From Isoperla grammatica (Eukaryota > Arthropoda > Insecta > Plecoptera > Perlodidae), in the NCBI GenBank assembly GCA_945910005.1, contig OX246747.1:14764746-14828745 (forward strand): a stretch of DNA of 64,000 nucleotides, given 5' to 3'. Positions 19,023-30,425 of this stretch are shown in pieces (positions within the stretch are counted from its first letter, which is position 1; every line of letters begins with the position of its first letter). The position numbers and the translations under genes were made by a program. Below the pieces are notes generated by a model. That model was not told the origin of the DNA, made no database searches, and saw nothing but the letters and a program-made list of their open reading frames with translations.

Positions 19023-22020
19023 TGTGATGGGTCAAAAGTGGTGAGGTCAAACCTTGGATAGAAGGGGGACAGGGTTGTTACAAAACATACAATTAGTTAT
19101 TTTCTAGACTATGAATTTATGCAAATAAAAATACGAACCATCTGTTATACTAGTTTACACAAGATGTGAATGTTAATACTACACGAATTTAATAGGTACG
19201 CCGGTCAAGTCTATTCTATATTATGCATCATGGTCCTGCCCCAGAAGGGGTACTCAACTCTTTGTTGACAGTGTCCGGCGACCGTAGAAAACTACCGGGA
19301 AGTCGCAGGGTCCCACGGTGGAAGCTCCCTCGAGGCGATAGGCAGTCCTTTGGTGGTCGCCGCCTGCAGCCGGTCCTTAGTTCGATGCACGCACCGCGCC
19401 GAAGACACCCGATCGCAAATCACGCGCGGACACAGTTCTTATCTGCATACTCTACACAGTTACTTTGTGTCTACGTGACACAGCTCTTATCAGAAAACAC
19501 TACACAGTTACTTTGTGTCTACGTGACACAGCTCTTATCAGAAAACACTACACAGTTACTTTGTGTCTACGTGACACAGCTCTTATCAGAAAACACTACA
19601 CAGTTACTTTGTGTCTACGTGACACAGCTCTTATCAGAAAACACTACACAGTTACTTTGTGTCTACGTGACACAGCTCTTATCAGAAAACACTACACAGT
19701 TACTTTGTGTCTACGTGACACAGCTCTTATCAGAAAACACTACACAGTTACTTTGTGTCTACGTGACACAGCTCTTATCAGAAAACACTACACAGTTACT
19801 TTGTGTCTACGTGACACAGCTCTTATCAGAAAACACTACACAGTTACTTTGTGTCTACGAGACACAGCTCTTATCAGAAAACACTACACAGTTACTTTGT
19901 GTCTACGTGACACAGCTCTTATCAGAAAACACTACACAGTTACTTTGTGTCTACGAGACACAGCTCTTATCAGAAAACACTACACAGTTACTTTGTGTCT
20001 ACGAGACACAGCTCTTATCAGAAAACACTACACAGTTACTTTGTGTCTACGTGACACAGCTCTTATCAGAAAACACTACACAGTTACTTTGTGTCTACGA
20101 GACACAGCTCTTATCAGAAAACACTACACAGTTACTTTGTGTCTACGAGACACAGCTCTTATCAGAAAACACTACACAGTTACTTTGTGTCTACGAGACA
20201 CAGCTCTTATCTGAAAACACTACACAGTTACTTTGTGTCTACGAGACACAGCTCTTATCAGAAAACACTACACAGTTACTTTGTGTCTACGAGACACAGC
20301 TCTTATCTGAAAACACTACACAGTTACTTTGTGTCTACGTGACACAGCTCTTATCAGAAAACACTACACAGTTACTTTGTGTCTACGAGACACAGCTCTT
20401 ATCAGAAAACACTACACAGTTACTTTGTGTCTACGAGACACAGCTCTTATCAGAAAACACTACACAGTTACTTTGTGTCTACGAGACACAGCTCTTATCA
20501 GAAAACACTACACAGTTACTTTGTGTCTACGAGACACAGCTCTTATCAGAAAACACTACACAGTTACTTTGTGTCTACGAGACACAGCTCTTATCAGAAA
20601 ACACTACACAGTTACTTTGTGTCTACGAGACACAGCTCTTATCAGAAAACACTACACAGTTACTTTGTGTCTACGAGACACAGCTCTTATCAGAAAACAC
20701 TACACAGTTACTTTGTGTCTACGAGACACAGCTCTTATCTGAAAACACTACACAGTTACTTTGTGTCTACGAGACACAGCTCTTATCAGAAAACACTACA
20801 CAGTTACTTTGTGTCTACGAGACACAGCTCTTATCTGAAAACACTACACAGTTACTTTGTGTCTACGAGACACAGCTCTTATCAGAAAACACTACACAGT
20901 TACTTTGTGTCTACGAGACACAGCTCTTATCTGAAAACACTACACAGTTACTTTGTGTCTACGAGACACAGCTCTTATCTGAAAACACTACACAGTTACT
21001 TTGTGTCTACGAGACACAGCTCTTATCAGAAAACACTACACAGTTACTTTGTGTCTACGAGACACAGCTCTTATCAGAAAACACTACACAGTTACTTTGT
21101 GTCTACGTGACACAGCTCTTATCAGAAAACACTACACAGTTACTTTGTGTCTACGAGACACAGCTCTTATCTGAAAACACTACACAGTTACTTTGTGTCT
21201 ACGAGACACAGCTCTTATCAGAAAACACTACACAGTTACTTTGTGTCTACGAGACACAGCTCTTATCTGAAAACACTACACAGTTACTTTGTGTCTACGA
21301 GACACAGCTCTTATCAGAAAACACTACACAGTTACTTTGTGTCTACGAGACACAGCTCTTATCAGAAAACACTACACAGTTACTTTGTGTCTACGAGACA
21401 CAGCTCTTATCAGAAAACACTACACAGTTACTTTGTGTCTACGAGACACAGCTCTTATCTGAAAACACTACACAGTTACTTTGTGTCTACGAGACACAGC
21501 TCTTATCAGAAAACACTACACAGTTACTTTGTGTCTACGAGACACAGCTCTTATCTGAAAACACTACACAGTTACTTTGTGTCTACGAGACACAGCTCTT
21601 ATCTGAAAACACTACACAGTTACTTTGTGTCTACGAGACACAGCTCTTATCTGAAAACACTACACAGTTACTTTGTGTCTACGAGACACAGCTCTTATCA
21701 GAAAACACTACACAGTTACTTTGTGTCTACGAGACACAGCTCTTATCAGAAAACACTACACAGTTACTTTGTGTCTACGAGACACAGCTCTTATCAGAAA
21801 ACACTACACAGTTACTTTGTGGGTATCGCGACACAGTCGCGAACACGTGAAGGTCGAACACAGTTCCACCAAACCCACGGTGACCGTTCGGTAAACCATA
21901 CGAGAGACGTCCGTCCTCGAGGGCCTCCACACTCCCCCTGTCCGCCGAAGCAGCCCCCTCAAGTTTCCCAACGGGCGGGTTAGCCTCGAACCCCCCGCCA
22001 TTTGGAAACACGCTTCCACA
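19023..22020 (-). repeat. 5' LTR, expanded by a 48-bp array
   Basis: About 3.0 kb long. Between 19445 and 21830 it holds about 49 tandem 48-bp units, open in several frames because 48 is a multiple of three (one frame reads QLLCVYETQLLSENTT over and over). Units with ACGTGACAC cluster at the low-coordinate end and units with ACGAGACAC at the other; the same trend is seen in the left LTR. The outer end (21830-22020) is unique and CpG-rich. Confidence 0.85.
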
Positions 22021-23263
22021 ATGTTTAAATTACAGTGCATCTGTTGATAGCTCTTAATGCTAACATAATTATAAAATAGGGTTTACAATTTATATTCCTA
22101 GTGCGTTATAATGAAACCTAAAGATAACTTGATTAACTAAAGATTCTACTGGGGGATGGCAAGAGTCAGGCGCGGGAAATATGGACCAATGGGGTGGCAG
22201 GTTGTCTTACAGTGCCCGCAAAGAGGGCTCTCGTGCACATCTTTAATCATAACTTTCTTCATTTTGCCTTCATCATCCTTTCTCTTCTTACTTTCCTTAC
22301 CTTCTTCCTCATCCGTGCCGGCCCTCTTTGCGATCCAAACGCTCACCAGTCCCCCCCCCCCCAAAATGGTTTGTTTACGGCTTGTTCCCCGAATGACGAC
22401 CCTAGCAATGATTAGGTTATGATTCGAATCTCTGATTGATTTGACAGCACTTGGGCTTGGGCACAGATTGCGTCGGTTGTATGCCCAGTGCAGGAGGTCC
22501 CTCTAGGCACCATCCCAGGGCCGGGGCCCGACTGCACTGTTAGAAGGCTGATTGCGTCTGTGTCCCATCCGGACGTGAAATTTGCACTTTCCTACATACC
22601 TCCCGATGCACGCAGAAATCGTTAACTGGCTCTACTTCATGAATGGTGTATATTGTCATGTCTAGCTGCCCCATGAAATAGACCCTGTTCCGTTTACAAG
22701 GCCCTATGTGGTAGAATCAACCCGGGTTAGTTGAGTCGATGTTGAGTAGATGTTTTACTGTTTCTCTTTGTGTCTGGTTATTTCGCAGTTTAATATTTCT
22801 TATCATTTAGTATTTTGTTTTATTATCGTTCGTGTTTATACCTTCCACTGATCTATAACTATAACCATGTATTATTATGCAACAGACAACCTATTCAACC
22901 GACATGAATATGGACATTTGACTCGTTGATACATTCACTTATTAGTTAATTCTGTTATGGTTGAAGTAATGAGCTAACTTCATTCCGGGTTGATCGCGAC
23001 CTCTTCTCGTGACAGTGTCGGGCACATGAACTTTTAACACAATCCATTTAAAAAATAATCAGACCTTTCGTTATATGGGAAAGAGTAGTCTCGCCTCACT
23101 GTAAAAACCGCGCCGAATTATGACGTGTTGAGTTCTATTTTGAGAACCTTATACAGCATTGAAAACCGCGTTTGGTCTTGCTATAAATTTAAATAAACAA
23201 ATGTGAAACAAATTGAGGATTATACTTAAGTGAGACATGAGACCAGTACAAATAACATCTTAC
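22021..23263. other. no gene recognised
   Basis: Mostly AT-rich. A ten-base C run at about 22349 and a Lys/Glu-rich minus-strand frame (22364-22146) are present, with no match I recognise. The block 22440-22640 is more GC-rich and might be an old repeat. Confidence 0.4.
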
Positions 23264-23343
23264 CGCTTTACAGGCTTTTCTTGACGGCCGCTGCTGCCCG
23301 CAGCTTGGTCGACATCGCCTTGAGGACGAGGGCGTAAACTCAT
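23264..23343 (-). CDS. possible first coding exon, unknown product
   Basis: In a small GC-rich patch, the minus strand has an ATG at 23343 followed by 26 codons (MSLRPRPQGDVDQAAGSSG...). It ends at a good donor: the frame reads VKR across CG|GTAAGA. The peptide is polar and disordered-looking; I do not recognise it. No second exon can be linked within the window, since leftward DNA is the LTR element. It could be a true first exon with a long intron, or chance. Confidence 0.25.
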
Positions 23344-23487
23344 CGTCAACTTTGGGCCCCCCTTGCGCTTGCTGGGAAAGTATGGAAAGTAGAATAATAC
23401 GGTAAATCTATAAACCGTACGCCTAAGCGGATATTTGCACTTAAATATAACTTGGTTTCCTAAATGACTTTATTTCATCTTCATTAT

Positions 23488-23555
23488 CACCTACTCATCG
23501 TCTTGATTAGCCTAGTTGCAAAAATATAAGACGTTAAGCCCAAATATCAATCAGC
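23488..23555 (+). mobile_element. SINE 3' end fragment
   Basis: Matches the family 3' end (CATCTTCATTATCACC, GATTAGCCTAGTTGC, AAGACGTTAAGCCCAAATAT). The head is missing. Confidence 0.65.
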
Positions 23556-23611
23556 AATGTTTGCACTTAAATATAACTCGGTTTCCTAAATGACTTTAAA
23601 GCAATAACCTG

Positions 23612-23793
23612 TGCATGGTTCCTACCACCTTATCGTGGTGGGCGGGTTTGCGTGCTTTGTTGATCCCGAGAGCTATGCCGGCGGAAGCGTATGCTTCTGG
23701 TAGGGCCACCCTAGCCGGCCGGACTGGTCGAGGAAGAGAAGTCAGACGAAGTGCAGTCTACACCCCAACCCCCTTTCCTCCCCTTTTCCTGTC
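23612..23793 (+). mobile_element. SINE head type A, body lost to a minisatellite
   Basis: Head A is present (CCACCTTATCGTGGTGGGCG, TTTGTTGATCCCGAGAGC, GGAAGCGTATGCTTCTGG). After the pyrimidine-rich stretch CCTTTCCTCCCCTTTTCC the sequence changes directly into the 36/27-bp repeat array. No SINE tail follows. Confidence 0.7.
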
Positions 23794-24622
23794 GATCGTG
23801 TGACAAGTAGAATACCTGTCGATCGTGTGACAGAAGTGACAAGTACACCACCTGTCGATCATGTGACAAGTGGAATACCTGTTGATCGTGTGACAGAAGT
23901 GACAAGTACACCACCTGTCGATCATGTGAGAAGTGGAATACCTGTTGATCGTGTGACAGAAGTGACACGTACACCACCTGTCGATCATGTGAGAAGTGGA
24001 ATACCTGTTGATCGTGTGACAGAAGCGACAAGACACCACCTGTCGATCATGTGACAAGTAGAATACCTGTTGATCGTGTGACAGAAGTGACAAGTAGACC
24101 ACCTGTCGATCGTGTGACAAGTAGAATACCTGTTGATCGTGTGACTGAAGAGACAAGTACACCACCTGTCGATCGTGTGACAAGTAGAATACCTGTTGAT
24201 CGTGTGACTGAAGGGACAAGTACACCACCTGTCGATCGTGTGAAAAGTGGAATACCTGTTGATCGTGTGACTGAAGGGACAAGTACACCACCTGTCGATC
24301 GTGTGACAAGTAGAATACCTGTTGATCGTGTGACAGAAGTGACAAGACACCACCTGTCGATCATGTGAAAAGTGGAATACCTGTTGATCGTGTGACAGAA
24401 GTGACAAGACACCACCTGTCGATCATGTGAAAAGTGGAATACCTGTTGATCGTGTGACAGAAGTGACAAGACACCACCTGTCGATCATGTGAAAAGTGGA
24501 ATACCTGTTGATCGTGTGACAGAAGCGACAAGTAGAATACCTAGTGATCGTTTGACAGAAGTGACAAGTACACCACTTGTCGATCGTGTGACAAGTAGAA
24601 TACCTGTCGATCGTGTGACACG
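23794..24622. repeat. 63-bp (36+27) minisatellite related to the 36-bp array
   Basis: Composite units of about 62-63 bp made of two related halves. One 36-base half contains ATACCTGTTGATCGTGTGAC plus GAAGTGACA. The 27-base half contains CCACCTGTCGATCATGTGAC but lacks that 9-base piece. Both halves align to the 36-bp unit of 4552-5878 (AACACCTGTCGATCACGCGAC), with CpG sites there mostly replaced by TG/CA here. There are about 13 composite units. Confidence 0.85.
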
Positions 24623-24679
24623 GTTTTCATCACTTTTTGGGGTTTGCAGTCATGATTTTACGCATGTCCTTTCCCACTT

Positions 24680-26020
24680 CTAAATTGTTAACAGATCCAA
24701 TCCACCCGAACTAAATACAACCTGCGCGTCCACGATTACTGCTACTCCGTCACGGACAGCAACGATATCGGGTTTCTTATCAAGGAGCCGACCGCCAAGA
24801 TTGTACAAGTACTCTGTTTCTCTCTCCCACCCCTTCCGCTTGAGTTCATCGGCGACTACGGCCCTGACGGCGTCGTGTCTCAACGTACATCCCCCGTGTG
24901 TTCGAAAGCAGCATTGAACAACGTGTTAAGCCGTCTCGGCACCGCAACCGGTAGCACGGCACGAGATATCGACCCCATCACGCCGTCCACGGGAGAGACG
25001 GACACGTGTGGGCAGACATCCTGACCGAACTTGATAGTAATGGACGTAATCCTTGCCGGGGATTCCGCCCGAGTGCGTCAGTACCCAGTCTGTACTCAAA
25101 GTTGAGGCCGCCGACACTCGCAAGTCCCGACCATCAACCGCACTCCGTAATAAGTTCGTCATGCTGTCACCCAACGCTGACGCCTTGTCCTCAGAGCCCG
25201 CGATACAGCGCAACACCTGCTGACACTGTGACACCCTTTTCAGGATGACATCAGTAGTGGAGGCTGCCACTGCCGCGGCAGAGGAACTTTAAGTCAATAG
25301 GACATGTCTCTTGAACCGCATCTGCGGGATCTTGAGAGCAAGAGGAGTACAGCCTAAACCCCAAGACTTGATGGGCGCATGGAAGTAGCCCTTAGGTGTG
25401 TTCATTGGCAGATGCAGCCAGGACAGGCTCGCAGCCCGAATCCAGCGGTTGTACTTGCGCAGTACTTGATTTGTGAACCTACCCAGCACGATGAAAGCAC
25501 GTGATGAAAACGTGGCAAAAGGTAGGTCAGCAAAACCCTGAGCCTCTGCTTGGGCTTTAGGGGGGCTCTCGTTATGCGGTCTAGGGCATTACGCAAATCT
25601 GTACGATCAACTATATCCACCTCAGATCCTCGAACTGTCACCCCAAGATACTTCCAGGGTTCAATAACCGTCCGTGACTCAAGGAGGGCTCCAGACATCA
25701 ACTGAAACTGACCGGAAACGGACCTGACCGTGTCGATCATGGCAAATTTCGAGACAGTGTCAAAGGCTTCAGACACGTCTAACGATGCTAGGTGAAGTTG
25801 TCGACACGCACGACGCGATTCCGCAGTGAGGGCCATGAGAATAGTCACATTCTCAGCGATCCCATCAACTGGCTGGAACGCCCGCTGTCGCGAATCAGAC
25901 AGCTGCTTTCATTGAATACGAAGAGCCAGGAGGCGATGGAAGTGCGGTAGACCACAGAGCCAATCGAAATCGGCCGATAGCCAGCGGGCTGGTCGGACTT
26001 CTTAGGTATGAAGATGGTCC
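24680..26020 (-). pseudogene. R2-like LINE relic (RT plus restriction-like endonuclease)
   Basis: Minus-strand pieces read in order as an R2-clade non-LTR retrotransposon protein. First come RT fingers (ARTIFIPKKSDQPAGYRPIS), then motif A (LDVSEAFDTVSK). A deletion removes motifs B and C, so the catalytic DD is absent. It resumes at KYLGVTV, then the thumb (APLKPKQRLRVLLTYLLPRF) and the WLHLPMNTPKGYFHAP region typical of R2. The C-terminal zinc knuckle (CRATGCG...HVVQCC) is broken by a TAA just before HVV. It ends in a PD-(D/E)xK nuclease core (KPDIVAVRDGVAVIVDA). R2 elements usually cut 28S rDNA; no rDNA is here. The 3' end is lost at the minisatellite and the 5' end stops at a SINE head. 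It spans several frames and is dead. Confidence 0.75.
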
Positions 26021-26325
26021 TGGCCTGCCCAAGGACTGCTACCTTATCGTGGTGGGCAGGTTTGCGTGCTTTGTTGATCCCGAGAGCTATGCCGGCGGGA
26101 GCGTATGCTTCTGGTAGGGCCACCCAAGCCGGACTGGTCGAGGAGGAGAAGTCAGACGAAGTGCAGTCCACAATCCAATCCCCTTTACTCCCCTTTCCTC
26201 ACGCTCCCTCCTACTTGCCCTTTTCCTCAAAACAGCCCCATATTTCATCTTCATATATCACCCACTCATTGTCTCGATTAGCCTCGTTGCAAAAATATGA
26301 GACGTTAAGCCAAATAATCAATTCT
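26021..26325 (+). mobile_element. SINE, head type A
   Basis: Starts CCTGCCCAAGGACTGCTACC and ends GAGACGTTAAGCC followed by an AATAATCAAT tail. The body is the subtype with GCCCCATATTTCATC and GTTGCAAAAATATG. Its 5' end abuts the R2-like relic. No clear target-site duplication is seen. Confidence 0.75.
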
Positions 26326-26572
26326 TCATGCAACATGGCCCAGCCCTCCAAATTAACAATAGAACCGCGCCGCCCCGCACCTTCACCTTCTACAGCAGTG
26401 GGGATACCGACAACGCGCGCCTCGGCTGACAATAGTCAGTCGACGTTAGGCTCTTGAATGAGAAGGACGTGATAGTGACTCGTAAACATGCCAGATGCAA
26501 TTCTGGCGGAACGTCGAGCAATGGGTGACATATTTCGGTCTGCACCAGTATACTAAACTATCTATTACTTAG

Positions 26573-26870
26573 TGATTGATTAATGGGGCTTAACGTCTCA
26601 TATTTATACAACTATGGCTAATCGAGACGATGAGCGGGTGATAATGAAGACGAGAAAGATGATGATGAAGAATAAAGCCACATCCGAATCAGACCCATTG
26701 TACGTCGCGTGGGTCGGCATACGGGAGTCCAGCAAGGGAGGGCAGGGCCAAGTGGGAGGAGAAATTTTCAGTACGACAAGGGGGGGAGAAAGGAACAGGG
26801 TCTCCTTCTGTCGCCTCTTACGACTAGCAGAGTCACTTTGGGTCTTTTCTACCCCGGGCCGAGACGGGTC
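26573..26870 (-). mobile_element. SINE, head type B, intact with 13-bp target-site duplication
   Basis: Minus-strand copy of 298 bp from head (GACCCGTCTCGGCCCGGGG, 26870) to AATC tail (26573). It is flanked by ATCTATTACTTAG at 26560-26572 and again at 26871-26883. This fixes both ends of the head-B form of the family. Confidence 0.85.
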
Positions 26871-26883
26871 ATCTATTACTTAG

Positions 26884-27803
26884 CTATGTTGCCTCATTGG
26901 CGAGGTCACCTAAGAAGCCTGCCTAGGACATAATACTAAATCCACCATACTAATACCGTTACGCCATTAAACAGCAACAACTACGTCGTTGTTGTACATT
27001 ACTGCCGATAATCTACATTTCCCGATATTACGAGTTGATTGCAAATTTGATAACAAACGTTTATCATGCCAGTGATGTTAATTAATAGCTCATTAACATA
27101 GTTAAAGTAAAATATTATTTATACACGGAAACTTGATTAATGCTGCCTGGTTGTGTATTTGCTATGTGGGCTATGCTATGTGTGCAATGCTATGCCAGCG
27201 TTTCAATTTTGAGTGCACTGCTTTGTGTACGTGTGATGGACAGTGCTCCCATTAAACTCTTCTTAAGACATTTTCCTTTTCTCCCTTGCAAAAATGAGGC
27301 TCGATTAGCCTCGTTGTAAAAATATGAGACGTTCAAGCCCAAATAATCAGGCGGGTTTAGTGGATTGTCCCAGCCTAAAGTAGGTGCCCCGGGCCCTGAT
27401 CGGTTCAGCCCTAGGTTTGGGACGCCAAGCTCGCCTTTTCTCTCTCAGAAGTCTCTAGACGCTTCATTCATTGCTCTCTCCAGAGAGGTCTTGCTTATTC
27501 CGTTTCTGAAGCTTGTAATGCTGTAAACCCTTTTTACCGACATCTTATCACTAGCTGTTTGAAACAAAAAATGTTCGTATTGTTACGCTTAACACTTTTG
27601 TTACTTCCACATGTTTTATATCTTTTACTGTTTCCGAGTTATAAGAGTCAATCTAAGTTTCAGCCACCATTTTCCAAAATGGCGGCTCTTTGTTCCACTC
27701 TCCAAAAGTTGGTAGAACGTATATATGTTCATAATAAAACTTGCCGTAGGTATTGGTTATCAGTTATGGGGTGATAATACGAGATCAAGTTGCGAATCTA
27801 TGA
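26884..27803. other. no clear gene; SINE 3' end at 27290-27352
   Basis: AT-rich sequence with a SINE 3' end (GATTAGCCTCGTTGTAAAAA, GACGTTCAAGCCC). From 27430 to 27774 a plus-strand frame is fairly open and Leu-rich, but matches nothing I know. Confidence 0.4.
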
Positions 27804-29070
27804 TCAGGCGTTGTTGTAAGCTGATGGTGAATGACCTTGGTTAGAAGTTGGAATGTCTTTGGCACTGTTTATATAAATTACTTTGAAAGTTTCATCCTTA
27901 CGAAGTTTGACACGCCCGTTTATAACCCTGGCATATTTGTAGCCGTGGTTCCGCACGCTTCGAGCCATCCAGAATAGTGACTTGTTGGCTGCAGTAAGAT
28001 GTTCATTGATATAAGCCTGCCCAGGGACTGCTACCTTATCGTGGTGGGCAGGTTTGCGTGCTTTGTTGATCCCGAGAGCTATGCCGGCGGAAGCGTATGC
28101 TTCTAGTAGGGCCACCCTAGCCGGCCGGACTGGTCGAGGAGGAGAAGTCAGACGAAGTGCAGTCCACACCCCAATCCCCTTTCCCCCCCACTGTCCCATT
28201 GAATATTTCTCCTCCCACTTGGCCCTGCCCTCCCTTGCTGGACTCCCGTATGACGACTCACGCGACGTACAATGGATCTGATTCGGATATGGCTTTATTC
28301 TTCATTGTCATCTTTCTCATCTTCATTATCACCCGCTCATCGTCTCGATTAGCCATCGTTGCATAAATATGAGACGTTAAGCCCCATTAATCAATCAATC
28401 AATCTTATGCCGGTGGAAGCGTATGCTTCTGGTAGGGCCATCTTCATTATCACCCGCTCATCGTCTCGATTAGCCATCGTTGCATAAATATGAGACGTTA
28501 AGCCCCATTAATCAATCAATCAATCTTATGCCGGTGGAAGCGTATGCTTCTGGTAGGGCCACCCTAGCCGGACTGGTCGAGGAGGAGAAGTCAGACGAAG
28601 TGCAGTCCTCACCCTCATCCCCTTTCCTCCCCCTCCCCCTTTCCACCTCGCCCTCCTATTTGCCCCTTTCCTCCAAACAGCCCCCTATTTCATCTTCATA
28701 TATCACCCACTCATTGTCTCGATTAGCCTCGTTGCAAAAATATGAGACGTTAAGCCCAAATATCTATCAATTCATTGATATAAAAAGTGTTGTTACCATT
28801 TTAGCCGATGTTCGAGGTCAGAAGTCTGTTTGCTGTTGTTTTTTTCTCGAATGATACAGTTTTTTGATTGACGGGAGAAAAACTTGACGATGTTGGTGCC
28901 CTGGGTTGTCGTTTTGGGTTATCGGCGTTCTGCGGGGCTGAAGGCGCAACTCGATGACAGTTCTCGATGTTTGCCGTCGTTACATTAGTACCCAGGTGTG
29001 CACAAATGTTTTCCACAATACGGTACGGGTTTTCATGTTTCATTACAGGTACTCCTTGGACCTAAAAGTT
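27804..29070 (-). pseudogene. LINE ORF1 protein, split by a composite SINE
   Basis: The minus strand carries the RRM-like and C-terminal parts of a LINE ORF1 (nucleic-acid-binding) protein. The first part (29070-28784) reads GVPV..., then IVENICAHLGTN, then IENCHRVAP. After the SINE insertion it resumes with YINEHLTAANKSLFWMAR, YKYARVINGRVKLRK and VIYINSAKDIPTSNQ. The codons for YINE occur on both sides because they are the target-site duplication. An in-frame stop (SNIG then TAA) already lies before the insertion point. No linked ORF2 follows, so it is a fragment. Confidence 0.7.
28015..28770 (+). mobile_element. composite SINE insertion with 13-bp target-site duplication
   Basis: Flanked by TTCATTGATATAA at 28002-28014 and 28771-28783. 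Inside: a full head-A copy ending in (AATC)n at about 28403; a tandemly repeated block of about 121 bases (SINE 3' end plus ATGCCGGTGGAAGCGTATGC) ending near 28561; then the rest of a second body subtype ending GACGTTAAGCCCAAATATC. One pair of duplications encloses all of it, so either a multimer was inserted or the insert grew afterwards by unequal exchange. Confidence 0.8.
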
Positions 29071-29424
29071 AAAGTTTTTCGAGTATTGTTCTCATTCATA
29101 CGGGTTTCCAGGCTGTTTATTCTAGTGACATGTTTTATATTGTCGTATTGCTTTTTTTTAAGTTTAGGACACTAAATAATAGTTAAAATAATTTGTTTTT
29201 ATTGTTTGTAACACAGATAATTAATGAGTGCTTGTATTGTCTTAACCTGAGTGGCGGCAATATGGTGAGGAAGCCACGTAGCAGAGGCAAGGGAGCGAAG
29301 CAGAAAGTGTAACACACGCAAGGATATCCTCATCAACGTCGTCATCAACGAAGAACTCGGCCTGCAGTCAGACATTTTGGATTTCTGAAATATAAACATA
29401 ACATATCCTAAAATACCGGTACGC

Positions 29425-30035
29425 ACATGTGATGCCATACTAACTGTTCAACATCTATTGGCCGAATGCTCTTTATATGATGGCTTAAGACTCCAATTGG
29501 GTCTAAGCCAATCATTTGAGGAGCTTCTGTCCTATGACAACTGCAGAAAACTTCTTAACTTTTTGGAACAAGCTAATCTGATTAATCGACTATAACTGCT
29601 CAACATTTCCTATCTTTCCGTAGAGTGTCTTCAAAAATCCACCCAGCATGCTGAATACCCTCGTATATTTAGAAAACTTGTTGTTTCTTATTTAATGACC
29701 TCTCATTTTATGTCGACCGTGGCAATGTTATTATGACCACGACTCTGTTAATCCTCTATTATGAAGACCTTGGCAATGTTCCACTGACCACGACTCTGTA
29801 AGCCCCCTCTCTTATGATGACCTAGGCAATATTCTACTGACAACGAATCATATAACTGTTAACCCTCTCTTATGATGACTTTGGCAATGTTCTGATGACA
29901 TCGATTTTCGTTTTCGTTATATTACATTTACATTTCAACCTATACCTTTTTAACCATAATTTACTTATTACATACATCTTGGAGGCGCGAATGACCCTCG
30001 CCGTTAAAAGCGCCCAAAATCCAAAAATCAATCAA
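29425..30035 (+). pseudogene. 3' end of another LINE
   Basis: The plus strand encodes a typical LINE ORF2 C-terminus: CDAILTVQHLLAECSLYDG, then SFEELLSYDNCRKLLNFL and a stop near 29593. This Cys/His-bearing stretch (C...QHLL.EC) closes many LINE polyproteins. A 3' UTR follows with four degenerate copies of a block like CTTGGCAATGTTCCACTGAC (29710-29900). The end is GGCGCGAATGACCCTCGCCG...AAAAGCGCCC and an ATCA-rich tail. GGCGC and GCGCC can pair, as in 3' hairpins recognised by some LINE enzymes. Only the 3' end is present, the usual 5' truncation. Confidence 0.6.
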
Positions 30036-30204
30036 AATTCAATCAATGAGAGTCGTCAATCCAATAGGCTTAATATATTATATGAATCTAGATTGTAAGA
30101 GGTTCTCCCACAAACCCTACCCCTACCAAACTTCATTGTAAGAAACAAAACAAGGGTTGGATATAATTATTGTATTGGTAGGCCTTGGCCTATGATTAAC
30201 AAAA

Positions 30205-30425
30205 CCTTCGGTTAGGAAGCCGGACAGGTCGAGGAGGAGAAGTCAGACGAAAAGCAGTCCTCATCCTCCCCACTCCCGTTTCCTCCCCTTCCCTCTTCTT
30301 CCCCGCCCTCCTACTTGACCCTTTCCTCCAAACACCCCCCTAGTTCATCTTCATATATCACCCACTCATTGTCTTGATTAGCCTCGTTGCAAAAATATGA
30401 GACGTTAAGCCCAAATATCAATCAG
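30205..30425 (+). mobile_element. SINE, 5'-truncated
   Basis: Begins within head A (GTCGAGGAGGAGAAGTCAGA) and ends GAGACGTTAAGCCCAAATAT with CAATCA. It belongs to the body subtype with GTTGCAAAAATATG. Confidence 0.7.

Larger units (their letters stand above)
15341..22020 (-). mobile_element. Ty3/Gypsy-like LTR retrotransposon without pol
   Basis: The same sequence beginning TGTGATGGGTCAAAAGTGG occurs at 15341 and 19023. The right copy ends CTTCCACA at 22020, giving TG...CA ends. On the minus strand the order is 5' LTR (22020-19023), primer-binding site, gag, protease, then a 3' LTR that is cut short. Reverse transcriptase, RNase H and integrase are absent: the protease reading runs straight into a palindrome and then into the LTR tandem array. 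Flanks (GGTGC and ATGTT) do not show a target-site duplication, so one end may have been rearranged. Confidence 0.85.

Noticed and set aside
19223..21850. An 875-residue open frame with repeat QLLCVYETQLLSENTT
   Set aside because: It lies inside the LTR and comes from the 48-bp array, on the strand opposite to the element's genes.
26020..26171. Fusion of SINE head antisense reading to the R2-like RT as one protein
   Set aside because: The same SINE head occurs elsewhere with exact target-site duplications and unrelated neighbours, so the open junction is chance.
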